The notes under the pieces were generated by a model that was not told the DNA's origin, searched no databases, and saw only the letters and a program-made list of their open reading frames with translations. DNA of 28,529 bases, taken from assembly GCA_964651005.1 (NCBI GenBank), contig CAZYVL010000021.1:1-28529 (forward strand). Direction: 5' to 3'. The DNA comes from DATMFV01 sp964651005 (GTDB lineage Bacteria > Verrucomicrobiota > Verrucomicrobiia > Chthoniobacterales > Chthoniobacteraceae). Below, one piece after another: positions 7,983 to 15,756 of the stretch (positions within the stretch are counted from its first letter, which is position 1; each line of letters starts with the position of its first letter). The translations under genes were made by a program, and so were the position numbers.

Positions 7983-8276
7983 TCCCAAATCTTCGGAAGA
8001 CGCGGATGTGACGGCATCGGGTCTTTTGAGCCAGGCAGGGCGCGGGCGCGGTCTCTGATTGCCAACGTTGCTTCGTTTCACGGGCGACCCCGGAATTGAG
8101 GCCCGTTTCGCCCACGCGGAGAACCTGACTTTCTGTTTGATCTTCTCCGCGCTGGCTTATAGGCCGCGCACGATTGCAGGAGGAGCCAGCAGCGGCCCGG
8201 AATCCTGCAAGCGATCGATCCCAGCTGCCTTGGGGCGGTCGTTTTTGTCGGGATCAGGCTCCGCCACGGCGATCGC
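7983..8276. other. Convergent intergenic region with two stem-loops
   Basis: This 294-bp region lies between the TPR gene and the minus-strand hydrolase. It holds two perfect inverted repeats: cgcggagaa/ttctccgcg (8115-8123 and 8143-8151, 19-nt loop) and ttgcagga/tcctgcaa (8174-8181 and 8203-8210). Neither is followed by a T-run, so they are not classic terminators. I see no convincing gene here; the short plus-strand frame at 8059-8280 has no family features. Confidence 0.55.
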
Positions 8277-9773
8277 CTAACCCTTGCCGTTCCAGAGCTT
8301 GGCGAGTTCCTTGGTTGGCAGGGCGACGCGGAATCCGGGGGGGATGTTCTCCACCTGTTTTGCCGGGAAGATCTCCTGGTTAATCATGTCGCCGTAGTAA
8401 GGCGGGTTGCGGAAACATTCGATCCACGGTTCGGCGCTTTTTTTGGAGGAAGCGGATGCCGTTCCCGGTTTTTTCTGTTCCAGTTCCGCGTCGTACTGGT
8501 CGCGCAGCGATTTCTGCTCCAGCGCGAACTCGAAGAATTTGAATCCAAGCTCTTTTGCCAGCGGATGAATGTCATGCCCCATCCCGGGGATCGCCTTGTA
8601 GACCATGGGGTAGCCAAGATCCCGGCATTCCCTGACGAACCGGTTTGAGCGTTCGTAACCGCCGTAGAGTTCGCCCGTGGTCAGGCACCAGAGGACTTTC
8701 GCCGCTTCCGGGGTCGGCTTGTCGAAGCTCCCGGGGATGATGATATTGACGGCCAGAAAATAGTCGGGCTTGCGGAGGCAAAGCCGCTGGGCCCACTGGG
8801 CGGAACCGCACGCGCCCCAGAGCAGAAAATCCCTGTCGGGGATGCCATAGGTTTCGCTCAACTCCTTGACGCCCCGCTCCCAGGCGTCCGCGACGACATC
8901 GAAGGTTTGGTCCATGTGCGCCGCCGCTTCCCGGGTCATCTGGTCGTAATTTTTCGAGGGGTCCCAGATGCGGTTGGAACCCCAGATGAGGACGGCAAGT
9001 TTATGCCGGTTCGCAAAGCTCAGGAGCCCGCTGTAATCTCCCGTCATCTCTTTTTGCTGCAAGGCGCGTTTGATGATTTCGATGTTCCCGGCGAGCATGG
9101 AAATCGCCAGAACCCCCTTGACCTCCTTCGCGTCGGTGACGCCGCTGGGGGGGCGAAGAAAGAGGGTGATTTTCGGCTGTGCCTGGCTCCGGGTATGGAC
9201 GACGTATTCGATCAACGGGTCCATCGCCGCGTTGCGGGTCGGCTTTTTGCCCGTCTTGTCGAAAGCGAGTTTTTTTTCAGGAAAATCGAGCAGGAGATAA
9301 TCCTCCTTTTTGGGATAGCAGGCAGCCTCGACCTCGTGCCGGTCGCCAAAGACGATTACGGCGGTCCATTTTTCTTTCCGTACCTCGCCGGGGACTTCGA
9401 AAAAGAGGCGCGCAGGTTCGTTTCCTTTGAAAAGCACCGGAAGCTCGAACCGGTAGCGGGCAAAGCGTTGGCCCGCTTTCGAAGGCTGGACGGCCTTGGC
9501 GATCAATTCCCGTTTCTCGTTGTAAAAGTAGGCTTTTGCGAAAAGGTCTTTGGAACGGATATTCTCTGCGGTTCGCACCTTCACCTCGATGCTTGGGCAA
9601 AACGTGGCGTTTCGATCCCCGTCCGAGGGTTTTGCTTCCTTCCAGACGCCCACGGTATCCTTTGGCTGACGCTCCTGGAACTTGACCGATTCGATCTTGA
9701 AAAAGTCGCCGTGAACCGCCGGGACTTCGATGGCGATCGTGATGAAAAGGGCGAGAAGAAATCGAAAGTTCAT
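8277..9773 (-). CDS. Secreted alpha/beta-hydrolase-like protein with Cys at the nucleophile position
   Basis: This is a 498-residue protein with a signal peptide (residues 1-22, cleavage near VHG). Residues 25-170 form a beta-rich N-terminal domain. From about 200 the sequence follows secreted esterase/polyhydroxybutyrate-depolymerase-like hydrolases: KITLFLRPPSG, LAVLIWGSN, then the nucleophile elbow WGACGSAQWAQRL (about 319-331), and a catalytic-His segment GMGHDIHPLA with H400. Relatives usually read GFSGGGQ at the elbow, so Cys322 takes the Ser place. The C-terminal 80 residues are Lys/Glu-rich and end without a membrane segment. It is the last gene of the four-gene minus-strand operon, 27 bp after the MauE-like gene. 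The substrate is unknown; a thioesterase- or dienelactone-hydrolase-like reaction, or a non-enzymatic role, are all possible. Confidence 0.7.
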   Translation of the reverse strand: MNFRFLLALFITIAIEVPAVHGDFFKIESVKFQERQPKDTVGVWKEAKPSDGDRNATFCPSIEVKVRTAENIRSKDLFAKAYFYNEKRELIAKAVQPSKAGQRFARYRFELPVLFKGNEPARLFFEVPGEVRKEKWTAVIVFGDRHEVEAACYPKKEDYLLLDFPEKKLAFDKTGKKPTRNAAMDPLIEYVVHTRSQAQPKITLFLRPPSGVTDAKEVKGVLAISMLAGNIEIIKRALQQKEMTGDYSGLLSFANRHKLAVLIWGSNRIWDPSKNYDQMTREAAAHMDQTFDVVADAWERGVKELSETYGIPDRDFLLWGACGSAQWAQRLCLRKPDYFLAVNIIIPGSFDKPTPEAAKVLWCLTTGELYGGYERSNRFVRECRDLGYPMVYKAIPGMGHDIHPLAKELGFKFFEFALEQKSLRDQYDAELEQKKPGTASASSKKSAEPWIECFRNPPYYGDMINQEIFPAKQVENIPPGFRVALPTKELAKLWNGKG

Positions 9774-9800
9774 GGCGTGTTTGAACGGATCAGACCGGGA

Positions 9801-10304
9801 TCACTCGCTTCCCTGCCGGGTGAGCGGCTCCCCGGCGGGAATTTCTTCGTCGGCGCGATTCTGGTCGGGGGCGGCTCCGGGTTCATGACCGGCTGTCCGG
9901 TATCCCCAGATGCAACCGGCCAGCAGAAGGAGATCCCTGCCGATGGCGACCGCCATGCTCCAGGCAGAGGGCGTGCCGGAGCCGAAACAGCCGCAATCGA
10001 CCGTGATGCCGCGCGCAACCGCCGAGACCAGGGCGATGAGAAAAACCAGCGTCAGCCCGCCGAGGGCGAGCAGGGCCGGGCGGCCCTGGATGCCGGTGAT
10101 CGCCGCAAGCCCCGCGAGAATCTCGAACGGAGGAAGGGTGATCGCCATCAGGTTGATGGCGCTGTTGGGAAGAATCGCGAAAGCGGCGATGCTGTCGCTG
10201 AAGTTCTCGGGAGCGCCGATCTTCATCGCCCCCGCGTAGACGAAGGTGGCTCCGATCACCCAGCGCAGGAGGAGCAGGAAGAGGCGGTGATGCAAAAATT
10301 TCAT
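9801..10304 (-). CDS. MauE/DoxX-like integral membrane protein
   Basis: The 167-residue protein has four predicted membrane helices (about residues 8-25, 50-72, 77-98, 115-133) and a hydrophilic C-terminal tail of about 30 residues. The first helix carries RWVIGATFVYAGAMKI, typical of the DoxX/MauE superfamily. The loop after helix three reads DCGCFG (103-108), the cysteine pair seen in MauE-like proteins. MauE is needed for making the disulfide-rich methylamine dehydrogenase small subunit, and relatives are proposed to handle thiol redox in the periplasm. It follows the rhodanese gene by 33 bp on the same strand. Both neighbours carry a reactive cysteine, so a thiol or sulfur transfer role fits but is inference. 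Confidence 0.8.
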   Translation of the reverse strand: MKFLHHRLFLLLLRWVIGATFVYAGAMKIGAPENFSDSIAAFAILPNSAINLMAITLPPFEILAGLAAITGIQGRPALLALGGLTLVFLIALVSAVARGITVDCGCFGSGTPSAWSMAVAIGRDLLLLAGCIWGYRTAGHEPGAAPDQNRADEEIPAGEPLTRQGSE

Positions 10305-10337
10305 GGGGAAATCCGGGGTTGTGCCCGAGGTTGTGCG

Positions 10338-10982
10338 TTACCGGGTTTTTTCTTCGGGCAGATGTTCCGCGGTCCAGTCGCTCCAGCCGCCCCGGAAGAC
10401 GAAGACCCGGGTGTAGGAGAGTTTGACGAGCGCGTCGGCGACCATCTGGCTATCTTCGCAACTCGCTCCCGAGCAGTAGACGACGATCCGTTGTGCCTTG
10501 TCGGCTTCCAGAAGGGGGCGGTTCTTCGCGTAATCAGCCTCGAACGCCTCGCGCGGAAGGCTGATCGCACGGGGGATGTGGCCCAGGCGGTGAAAGATTT
10601 CCGGCCTGGCGTCGAGGAGGATGCCGCTGGCTTTTCCCTCCGCGATTTTTTGCACGGTGGCCAGGTCGATGTCGCGTACCGTGTCGGAAGGCGGGGGGAA
10701 ATCGGCGGGCGGCGTGGTGTCCTTTGTGGCGTCCCTGGTGTGGGGCGGAGCGCCGGCGCGGGCCAGCTCGCTGGTTTCGGCGATCATCTTCTCCACCACC
10801 TGCTGGAGCCGCTCCGCCTTGGGAGCGTAAACCAGCGGCAAGGGGGTGTCGTGGAACTGGTTGAGGGCCAGCCCGACGCACGCGGCGATCAGCACCATGA
10901 TCCAGATGGCCAGCAGTTCCCGGCCGAGGGTTTGCGGCCAGGTGAGGACACGGAGAGAGGAGGGAGAAGGGGAGGGGGTCAT
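10338..10982 (-). CDS. Membrane-anchored rhodanese-like sulfurtransferase domain protein
   Basis: The 214-residue product has one N-terminal membrane helix (about 23-40) followed by a Pro/Thr-rich linker and a single rhodanese domain from about residue 100. The domain shows ILLDARPEIFHRLGHIPRAI, the substrate-loop entry, and the active-site strand VVYCSGASCEDSQ with Cys170. The loop lacks the arginine usual in thiosulfate sulfurtransferases (C-x4-R) and has a second cysteine, Cys175. The RGGWSDW segment near the end is also typical. Its ATG overlaps the stop of the O-antigen-ligase-like gene as ATGA, so translation is probably coupled. Topology predicts the domain on the periplasmic side, next to the MauE-like protein. 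Persulfide carrier or phosphatase-like roles are both possible. Confidence 0.82.
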   Translation of the reverse strand: MTPSPSPSSLRVLTWPQTLGRELLAIWIMVLIAACVGLALNQFHDTPLPLVYAPKAERLQQVVEKMIAETSELARAGAPPHTRDATKDTTPPADFPPPSDTVRDIDLATVQKIAEGKASGILLDARPEIFHRLGHIPRAISLPREAFEADYAKNRPLLEADKAQRIVVYCSGASCEDSQMVADALVKLSYTRVFVFRGGWSDWTAEHLPEEKTR

Positions 10983-12337
10983 TGGTCTTGTTGCCCGGCT
11001 GGTTTCAGGGAGGGGAACAGGAGCGAAGGCCAGTCCTGGAAGAAGTCGCCCACGCCTTCGATCTGCCGGAACGCGCCGACGCCGACGCTGCTCCACGCAG
11101 GGCTGCTGGAGAGACGGGTGAACTCGCCGAAGAGGACGGTGGACCGGGCGAGGAGTTCCGGCGGCAGCTTCAACTCGGCGGGAATTTTGTCCGGGGCGAC
11201 GAGCGTGAGCTTTTGACATTGCTCCATCGGCGTGCGCAACGCTTGCCACTCCGCAGCGGGGCGCGCACCGAGGATGACGAGATCGCAACCGTGCAGGTCG
11301 GGCAAGCCCGCTGCCGAGACGGCCAGGCCGACTGCGGGCATCTTGCCGCTTGCGAGGCCGTAACGGCGCAACGCTCTCGGATAAGTCTGGCCCGCCGTGG
11401 CTGGATCGACCAGCACCCAGAGGCTCGGCGCGGCGTCGCCGACATGGACCGAGCCGTTTGACGCCACGCGGATGTTCATCCCGTAGTCGCTGAAACGGCC
11501 TGCCAGACCAAACGCGCCGAGCAGGAGAAGGCACCCCAGAACGCAGCCGCCCCACGCCAGCCGCCCCGGCCAGGAGCGCCGCCGCAGCCGCGCCACCAGG
11601 ACGCCAAGAAGGGCGAGGGCCGGGAGAATCCAGACCCAGGGGCACTCCCCGACCGAACTGAACAACGCCGCCACCAGCAAGGCGGCCCAGATCCCCAGGG
11701 CAATCGCGAATCCGGTTTGGCCCGGGCGCGGGAAACAGAGCAGCAGCACGGCGAGCCAGCCAAAAACATAGAGAAAGCGCACCGGCCAGCCAAACTCCAC
11801 GAGCCAGGTGAAATGGCTGTTGACCAGCGTGCGATACCCTTCGTGCCGGTCTAGCGCCTGGTACCAACTGCAATAAGCGTTGCCGGATTTGCCGAGGCCC
11901 CACCCCGCCGGAGCGTCCACCATCATCCGGGGGACCGCCTTCCAGATGTCGAGCCGGTTGGTGATGGAGGGGTCGTTCCAGCTCTGCGCGACGCGGGCGG
12001 TGGCCTGGAGCATCACCGCCCCACCGAGCATGACGGAGACGGCCACCGCCATCGCGGCGGCCCGCCCGCGCGGCCACGGGCGCGGCAACCGCCAGAGCAC
12101 GATGCCCAGCCCGCACACCGCCGCCACCAGGCCGCCCCGGGAGAGCGTGTGCACCAGGCAGACGCCGAGCGCCGCAAACAGCGGGAGCGCCACCCAGAAA
12201 AGCCACCGCTTCACCAGCGGCAAGGCCCAGAGCGCGATCATCAGGAGCGCGATCAGCGCGGCGGTCTTGTTGGGGTTTCCAAATCCCCAATCCATTCGCC
12301 AGATCCCTTGAAAATAGTAATTCTCCATTGCATCCAT
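10979..12337 (-). CDS. O-antigen-ligase-like (Wzy/WaaL superfamily) membrane protein, short N-terminus
   Basis: The 452-residue membrane protein contains hallmarks of the O-antigen ligase/polymerase domain: GFGNPN (18-23), TLSRGGLVA (65-73), SITNRLDIWKAVPRMM (124-139), a GWGLGKSG turn, and NSHFTWLVEFGW (173-184) in place of the usual NxHNxxL loop. In typical members four to six helices precede GNPN; here only about 17 residues do, so the N-terminal half of the fold is missing. Helices follow at roughly 25-41, 45-63, 68-82, 95-112, 186-201, 208-228, 232-250 and 262-280. Residues 281-452 form a soluble C-terminal region (with LWVLVDPA and CDLVILGARP) that I cannot assign. The ATG at 12337 was chosen; a TTG at 12403 adds 22 hydrophilic residues. 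It heads the operon and overlaps the rhodanese gene. Confidence 0.72.
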   Translation of the reverse strand: MDAMENYYFQGIWRMDWGFGNPNKTAALIALLMIALWALPLVKRWLFWVALPLFAALGVCLVHTLSRGGLVAAVCGLGIVLWRLPRPWPRGRAAAMAVAVSVMLGGAVMLQATARVAQSWNDPSITNRLDIWKAVPRMMVDAPAGWGLGKSGNAYCSWYQALDRHEGYRTLVNSHFTWLVEFGWPVRFLYVFGWLAVLLLCFPRPGQTGFAIALGIWAALLVAALFSSVGECPWVWILPALALLGVLVARLRRRSWPGRLAWGGCVLGCLLLLGAFGLAGRFSDYGMNIRVASNGSVHVGDAAPSLWVLVDPATAGQTYPRALRRYGLASGKMPAVGLAVSAAGLPDLHGCDLVILGARPAAEWQALRTPMEQCQKLTLVAPDKIPAELKLPPELLARSTVLFGEFTRLSSSPAWSSVGVGAFRQIEGVGDFFQDWPSLLFPSLKPAGQQDQ

Positions 12338-12451
12338 TGGTGTTTCTCTCTCGGCCTGGAAAGCAGCCGTTGCGATTTTTCCGGTTCCGCCATTTCGGGC
12401 CAAGCGCGTGCGGATGACAAGCGTAAATCCCTCCCACCGCCTCCCATCCCC

Positions 12452-13237
12452 TCACACCCGCCGCCAGACGCTCGCCTGCGCCACGCTCCACTGGAACTTG
12501 CGTGCGTGTTCCCGGATGAGAAACGGGAGGTCGAGCGTCCGGCGGAGCGTGAACGCCGGTTCGAGCGCCGCGCGCAGCGACGCGAGCGTGGTCACGCGCA
12601 CCCCCTCCCGCTCGAAACCGCCCAGCCAGTGGTCGCGCGGCGTGAACGCATCCATCCAGGTCGCCGGGGTCGTGATGACGAGCTGCCCCCCCGGGTTCAC
12701 CAGCCCCGCCAGGCTTTCGAGCGCGCGGCGCGGCTCCGGCAGGCGGCAGAGGAGATTGGCGGCCAGCACGCGGTCGAAGCGCCCCAGCCCTTCGGGGAGC
12801 GCCATCGCGTCGCCCGTCTGAAAGCGGACCCGCATGCGGTCGATCTCCGGCGGGACGCGCGCGGTGAGCGGCGTGACCAGCGCCCCTTCATCCGCCCGGT
12901 CGTAGCCGAGCGCCCCCGCCTCGCGCAGCATCTGCGCCGCGTCGATGAAGCGGCGGGAGAAGTCGATGCCGATCACCTCCGTGCAACGCCGCGCCAGCTC
13001 GAAGGAGGAGCGCCCCACGGCGCACCCGAGATCGAGCGCGCGGAGCGGTTGTTGTGATTGTTGCGGCTGTTGTCGTTGTTGTGGCCGCTCCTCTTCCTCG
13101 AAGGTTTCCGATACAACGCGCCGGGCAAACCCGAGCGCCGCGTGCGGCCCGGCCCCCCACGGCAGCACCTCCTCCGGCTCTCCGTAGTGGAAGAGGAGGT
13201 ATTCGCAGAGCAGGCGGTCGGTTTCGTAGAGGTTCAT
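12452..13237 (-). CDS. SAM-dependent methyltransferase like the OvoA C-terminal domain (putative 4-mercaptohistidine N1-methyltransferase)
   Basis: The 261-residue cytoplasmic protein starts with YETDRLLCEYLLFHYG, the signature I associate with the ovothiol N-methyltransferase domain that forms the C-terminus of OvoA. The class I methyltransferase motifs follow: ALDLGCAVGRSSFELA (67-82), acidic D92 after strand two (VIGIDFS), FDRVLAANLLCRLPEP, and GGQLVITTPATWM. A Gln/Arg-rich low-complexity linker (about 50-65) is inserted just before motif I. In the pathway, OvoA makes 5-histidylcysteine sulfoxide and 4-thiohistidine, and this domain adds the N-methyl group of ovothiol A. No sulfoxide-synthase part is in the window, so the partner would be encoded elsewhere or the substrate differs. 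It is divergent from the DeoR gene. Confidence 0.68.
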   Translation of the reverse strand: MNLYETDRLLCEYLLFHYGEPEEVLPWGAGPHAALGFARRVVSETFEEEERPQQRQQPQQSQQPLRALDLGCAVGRSSFELARRCTEVIGIDFSRRFIDAAQMLREAGALGYDRADEGALVTPLTARVPPEIDRMRVRFQTGDAMALPEGLGRFDRVLAANLLCRLPEPRRALESLAGLVNPGGQLVITTPATWMDAFTPRDHWLGGFEREGVRVTTLASLRAALEPAFTLRRTLDLPFLIREHARKFQWSVAQASVWRRV

Positions 13238-13320
13238 GCGTGGCCGCCGACGATTCCGCCGCGACGGCAGGCCGATGTCAAAGCCAAAGGCTGAAACCGG
13301 ATGCGGGAAAGTTGCGATTA

Positions 13321-13340
13321 TATGATTGACTTCGATCATA
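13321..13340. promoter_or_regulatory. Palindrome upstream of the DeoR-family gene, candidate operator
   Basis: The sequence has inverted arms tatgat (13321-13326) and atcata (13335-13340) around an 8-bp centre. It is an AT-rich patch in GC-rich surroundings, about 27 bp before the chosen DeoR start and between the divergent methyltransferase and DeoR genes. This is the expected place for an autoregulatory site. An in-frame ATG at 13322 lies inside it, another reason to prefer the later start at 13367. Confidence 0.4.
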
Positions 13341-13366
13341 AACCGCCCTTCACTAAGCGCCGCTTC

Positions 13367-14143
13367 ATGAAAGTGCCCCTGCATCTTGTCCAGGCCCGCC
13401 GCCAGAAACTGGCGGAGTGGATGCCGCAGCACGGGCACGTTTCGCTTCAGGAGATCTGCGTCCGCTTCGGCATCTCCGAGGCCACGGCGCGGCGCGACCT
13501 GGCGGCGCTCGCGGCGCGCAAGCAGATCGTGCGCACCTACGGCGGCGCGCTGGCGGATTACAACCGCCGTTTCGCCTCCTTCCACGAGCGCCAGCAGCAC
13601 GCCGCGGACGCCAAAGCCGGGATCGGCCGCGCCGCCCGCGCGCTTGTCCGCCCGCGCAGCACCGTTTTTCTCGATGCGGGGACCACGCTCCACGCCGTCG
13701 CCGAGGCGCTGCGGCGCGAGCCGGTCGCTTCGCTGGAGATCGTCACCAACAGCCTTCCCGTCGCGGAGCTGCTCGCCCCCTGCCCGGGCGCGCGCGTGCA
13801 TCTGCTGGGGGGCGAGTTGCTCCCGCGCCAGTCCACGCTCCTGGGCAAGGCGGCGCTCAGCTCGCTCGGCGGCTACCGGATTGACCTCGCGCTGCTCGGC
13901 GCGGAGGGGATGGACGCCGAGGGGCTCTGGAATTCCCAGGAAGAGATCGTCGCCTTCCAGCAGTGGCTCATCGCCTGCTCGGAGCGGACCGCCTTCTGCG
14001 TGGACGCCTCCAAGCTCGGTCGCTCGGCCCCTTCCTTCCTGACCGCGTGGAAGCGCGTCAAGGCGCTGCTCACCGACGCCACGCCGGAAGCCCTCGCCGC
14101 GCACGGCATTCCCGCCCGCCTGCATTTTTCAAAATCCCGATAA
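13367..14143 (+). CDS. DeoR/GlpR-family transcriptional regulator, probable rhamnose-operon regulator
   Basis: The 258-residue protein has an N-terminal winged helix-turn-helix (about 11-60: RRQKLAEWM, HVSLQEICVRFGISEATARRDL, RTYGGAL). A DeoR C-terminal sugar-phosphate sensor domain follows, with FLDAGTT, IVTNSLPVAELL, LLGGELLPRQSTLLGKAAL and FCVDASKLG. The family typically represses sugar catabolic operons and is released by a phosphorylated intermediate. Start choice: three in-frame ATGs exist (13301, 13322, 13367), and the last leaves the normal ten residues before the HTH domain. rhaB begins 14 bp after its stop, so it is the first gene of the rhamnose operon; rhamnulose 1-phosphate or a related sugar phosphate is the plausible inducer. 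A cccgataac unit is duplicated at the gene junction. Confidence 0.88.
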   Translation: MKVPLHLVQARRQKLAEWMPQHGHVSLQEICVRFGISEATARRDLAALAARKQIVRTYGGALADYNRRFASFHERQQHAADAKAGIGRAARALVRPRSTVFLDAGTTLHAVAEALRREPVASLEIVTNSLPVAELLAPCPGARVHLLGGELLPRQSTLLGKAALSSLGGYRIDLALLGAEGMDAEGLWNSQEEIVAFQQWLIACSERTAFCVDASKLGRSAPSFLTAWKRVKALLTDATPEALAAHGIPARLHFSKSR

Positions 14144-14157
14144 CCCCCGATAACCCC

Positions 14158-15660
14158 ATGCCCCACACCTACATCGCCTGCGACCTCGGCGCGGAGAGCG
14201 GCCGCGTGATCCTCGGCCACCTCGAAGCCGGGAAACTCAAGCTCGAAGAAATCCACCGTTTTTCCAACGGCGTGGCCCAGGTGCGCGGCACGCTGCGCTG
14301 GAACGTGCAGGGGATATTTGAAGAACTCAAAAAGGGCCTCAAAAAAGCCGCCGAACGGGTGGGGGACTCCAGCACCGCGAGCGTGAGCGTCGATTCGTGG
14401 GGCGTCGATTACGTCCTCTTCCGCGAGGACGAGCCGCAGATCGGGCTGCCGTACCATTATCGCGATCCTCGTACGGACGCCTCTTTCGAGCGCGCCTTGA
14501 AGAAAGTCCCCCGGGAGGAAATTTTCGCGCAGACGGGCATCCAGTTCATGAGCATCAACACGCTCTACCAGTTCCTCGACGACGCGGAGAACCACCCGGA
14601 GAAGCTCGCCGCCGCCGAGCGTTTCCTCAACATCGGCGATTACTTTAACTACCTCTTCTCGGGAGTCCCCCGCGCGGAGCAGAGCCTCGCCAGCACGACG
14701 CAGATGTACAACCCGCGCGAGCGCGCCTGGGCGGGCGAACTTCTCCGCCGCTTCGGCCTGCCGGAGCGCCTTTTCCCGGAGATCGTCCCCTCCGGCACGC
14801 CGCTCGGCGCGCTCTCGGGGGAGGTCGCGGAGGAGACCGGGCTGCGGGGTGCGAAAGTCATCGCCACCTGCTCGCACGACACCGGGTGCGCCGTGGCCGC
14901 GACGCCTGCGGAGGAGGAAGGGGAGGATTGGGCGTATCTCAGTTCCGGCACCTGGTCGCTGCTCGGCGTGGAACTCCTGGAGCCGTTGATCGACGAGAAA
15001 GCACGCGCCGCGAATTTCACCAACGAAGCCGGGCTGGGCGGGACGACGCGCTTCCTGCAAAGCACCGCCGGGCTCTGGATTCTCCAGGAGTGCCGCCGCG
15101 CCTGGGCGGAGGCGGGCCGGGAGTTCTCCTACGACGAACTGACCCAGCTCGCCCGGGAGGCCGCACCGTTGCGTTCGCTCATCGACCCGAACGACCCGCG
15201 CTTCCTCAAGCCGGGCGACATGCCGGGGAAAATCTGCGCCTTCTGCGAGGAAACCGGGCAGGCCGCCCCGCAGCTCCCCGGCGACTACGTGCGCTGCATT
15301 CTCGAAAGCCTCGCGCTCCTCTACCGGCAGAATCTCGAAACGCTGCGCGCGCTCACGGGCCGCAAGATCGGGACGCTGCACATCGTCGGCGGCGGCTCCA
15401 AGAACCGGCTGCTCAACCAGCTTGCCGCCGATGCCGCGCGCGTGAAGGTCGTCGCCGGGCCGGTGGAAGCCACGGCCATCGGCAACGTGCTCATCCAGGC
15501 GCTCGCGCTCGGGCATCTCCCCTCGCGCGCCGCCCTGCGCCAGACCGTCCGCGACTCCTTCGAGGTCGAAGTCTTCCAGGCCGCCGATCTCGCCGGGCCG
15601 TGGGAGAAAGCTTACGAAACCTTTCGCGGCTTTGGCGACGCGGGCGGGGCAGAAGCCTGA
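14158..15660 (+). CDS. rhaB: Rhamnulokinase
   Basis: The 500-residue protein belongs to the FGGY carbohydrate kinases and matches rhamnulokinase best. It opens with YIACDLGAESGRVILG (phosphate 1 loop with the GAESGR seen in RhaB). VSVDSWGVDYVL and LPYHYRDPRTD give the sugar-binding region, LASTTQMYNPRERAW follows, and the adenosine-binding half has YLSSGTWSLLGVE and IVGGGSKNRLLNQLAAD. It phosphorylates L-rhamnulose with ATP to L-rhamnulose 1-phosphate in the cytoplasm. It lies between the DeoR regulator and the aldolase/dehydrogenase fusion, the expected next enzyme. No rhamnose isomerase gene is present, so the first step must be encoded elsewhere. The related fuculokinase is less likely because of the RhaB-type motifs and the aldolase neighbour. 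Confidence 0.92.
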   Translation: MPHTYIACDLGAESGRVILGHLEAGKLKLEEIHRFSNGVAQVRGTLRWNVQGIFEELKKGLKKAAERVGDSSTASVSVDSWGVDYVLFREDEPQIGLPYHYRDPRTDASFERALKKVPREEIFAQTGIQFMSINTLYQFLDDAENHPEKLAAAERFLNIGDYFNYLFSGVPRAEQSLASTTQMYNPRERAWAGELLRRFGLPERLFPEIVPSGTPLGALSGEVAEETGLRGAKVIATCSHDTGCAVAATPAEEEGEDWAYLSSGTWSLLGVELLEPLIDEKARAANFTNEAGLGGTTRFLQSTAGLWILQECRRAWAEAGREFSYDELTQLAREAAPLRSLIDPNDPRFLKPGDMPGKICAFCEETGQAAPQLPGDYVRCILESLALLYRQNLETLRALTGRKIGTLHIVGGGSKNRLLNQLAADAARVKVVAGPVEATAIGNVLIQALALGHLPSRAALRQTVRDSFEVEVFQAADLAGPWEKAYETFRGFGDAGGAEA

Positions 15661-15756
15661 CGCCTGACGCCTTTTTCCCTTCCTGATCGCGCTTGGGAAA
15701 TTTCAATCCACCCTGATTCATCCAACCCACCTCACCAACCAACCCCTGATTTCAAT

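Noticed and set aside
8059..8280. Short plus-strand open frame after the TPR gene
   Set aside because: It has no ribosome-binding site and no family features, and it contains the two hairpins of the spacer.
8907..11216. Plus-strand open frame of about 770 codons
   Set aside because: It is antisense to the hydrolase, MauE-like and rhodanese genes, all of which have clear motifs.
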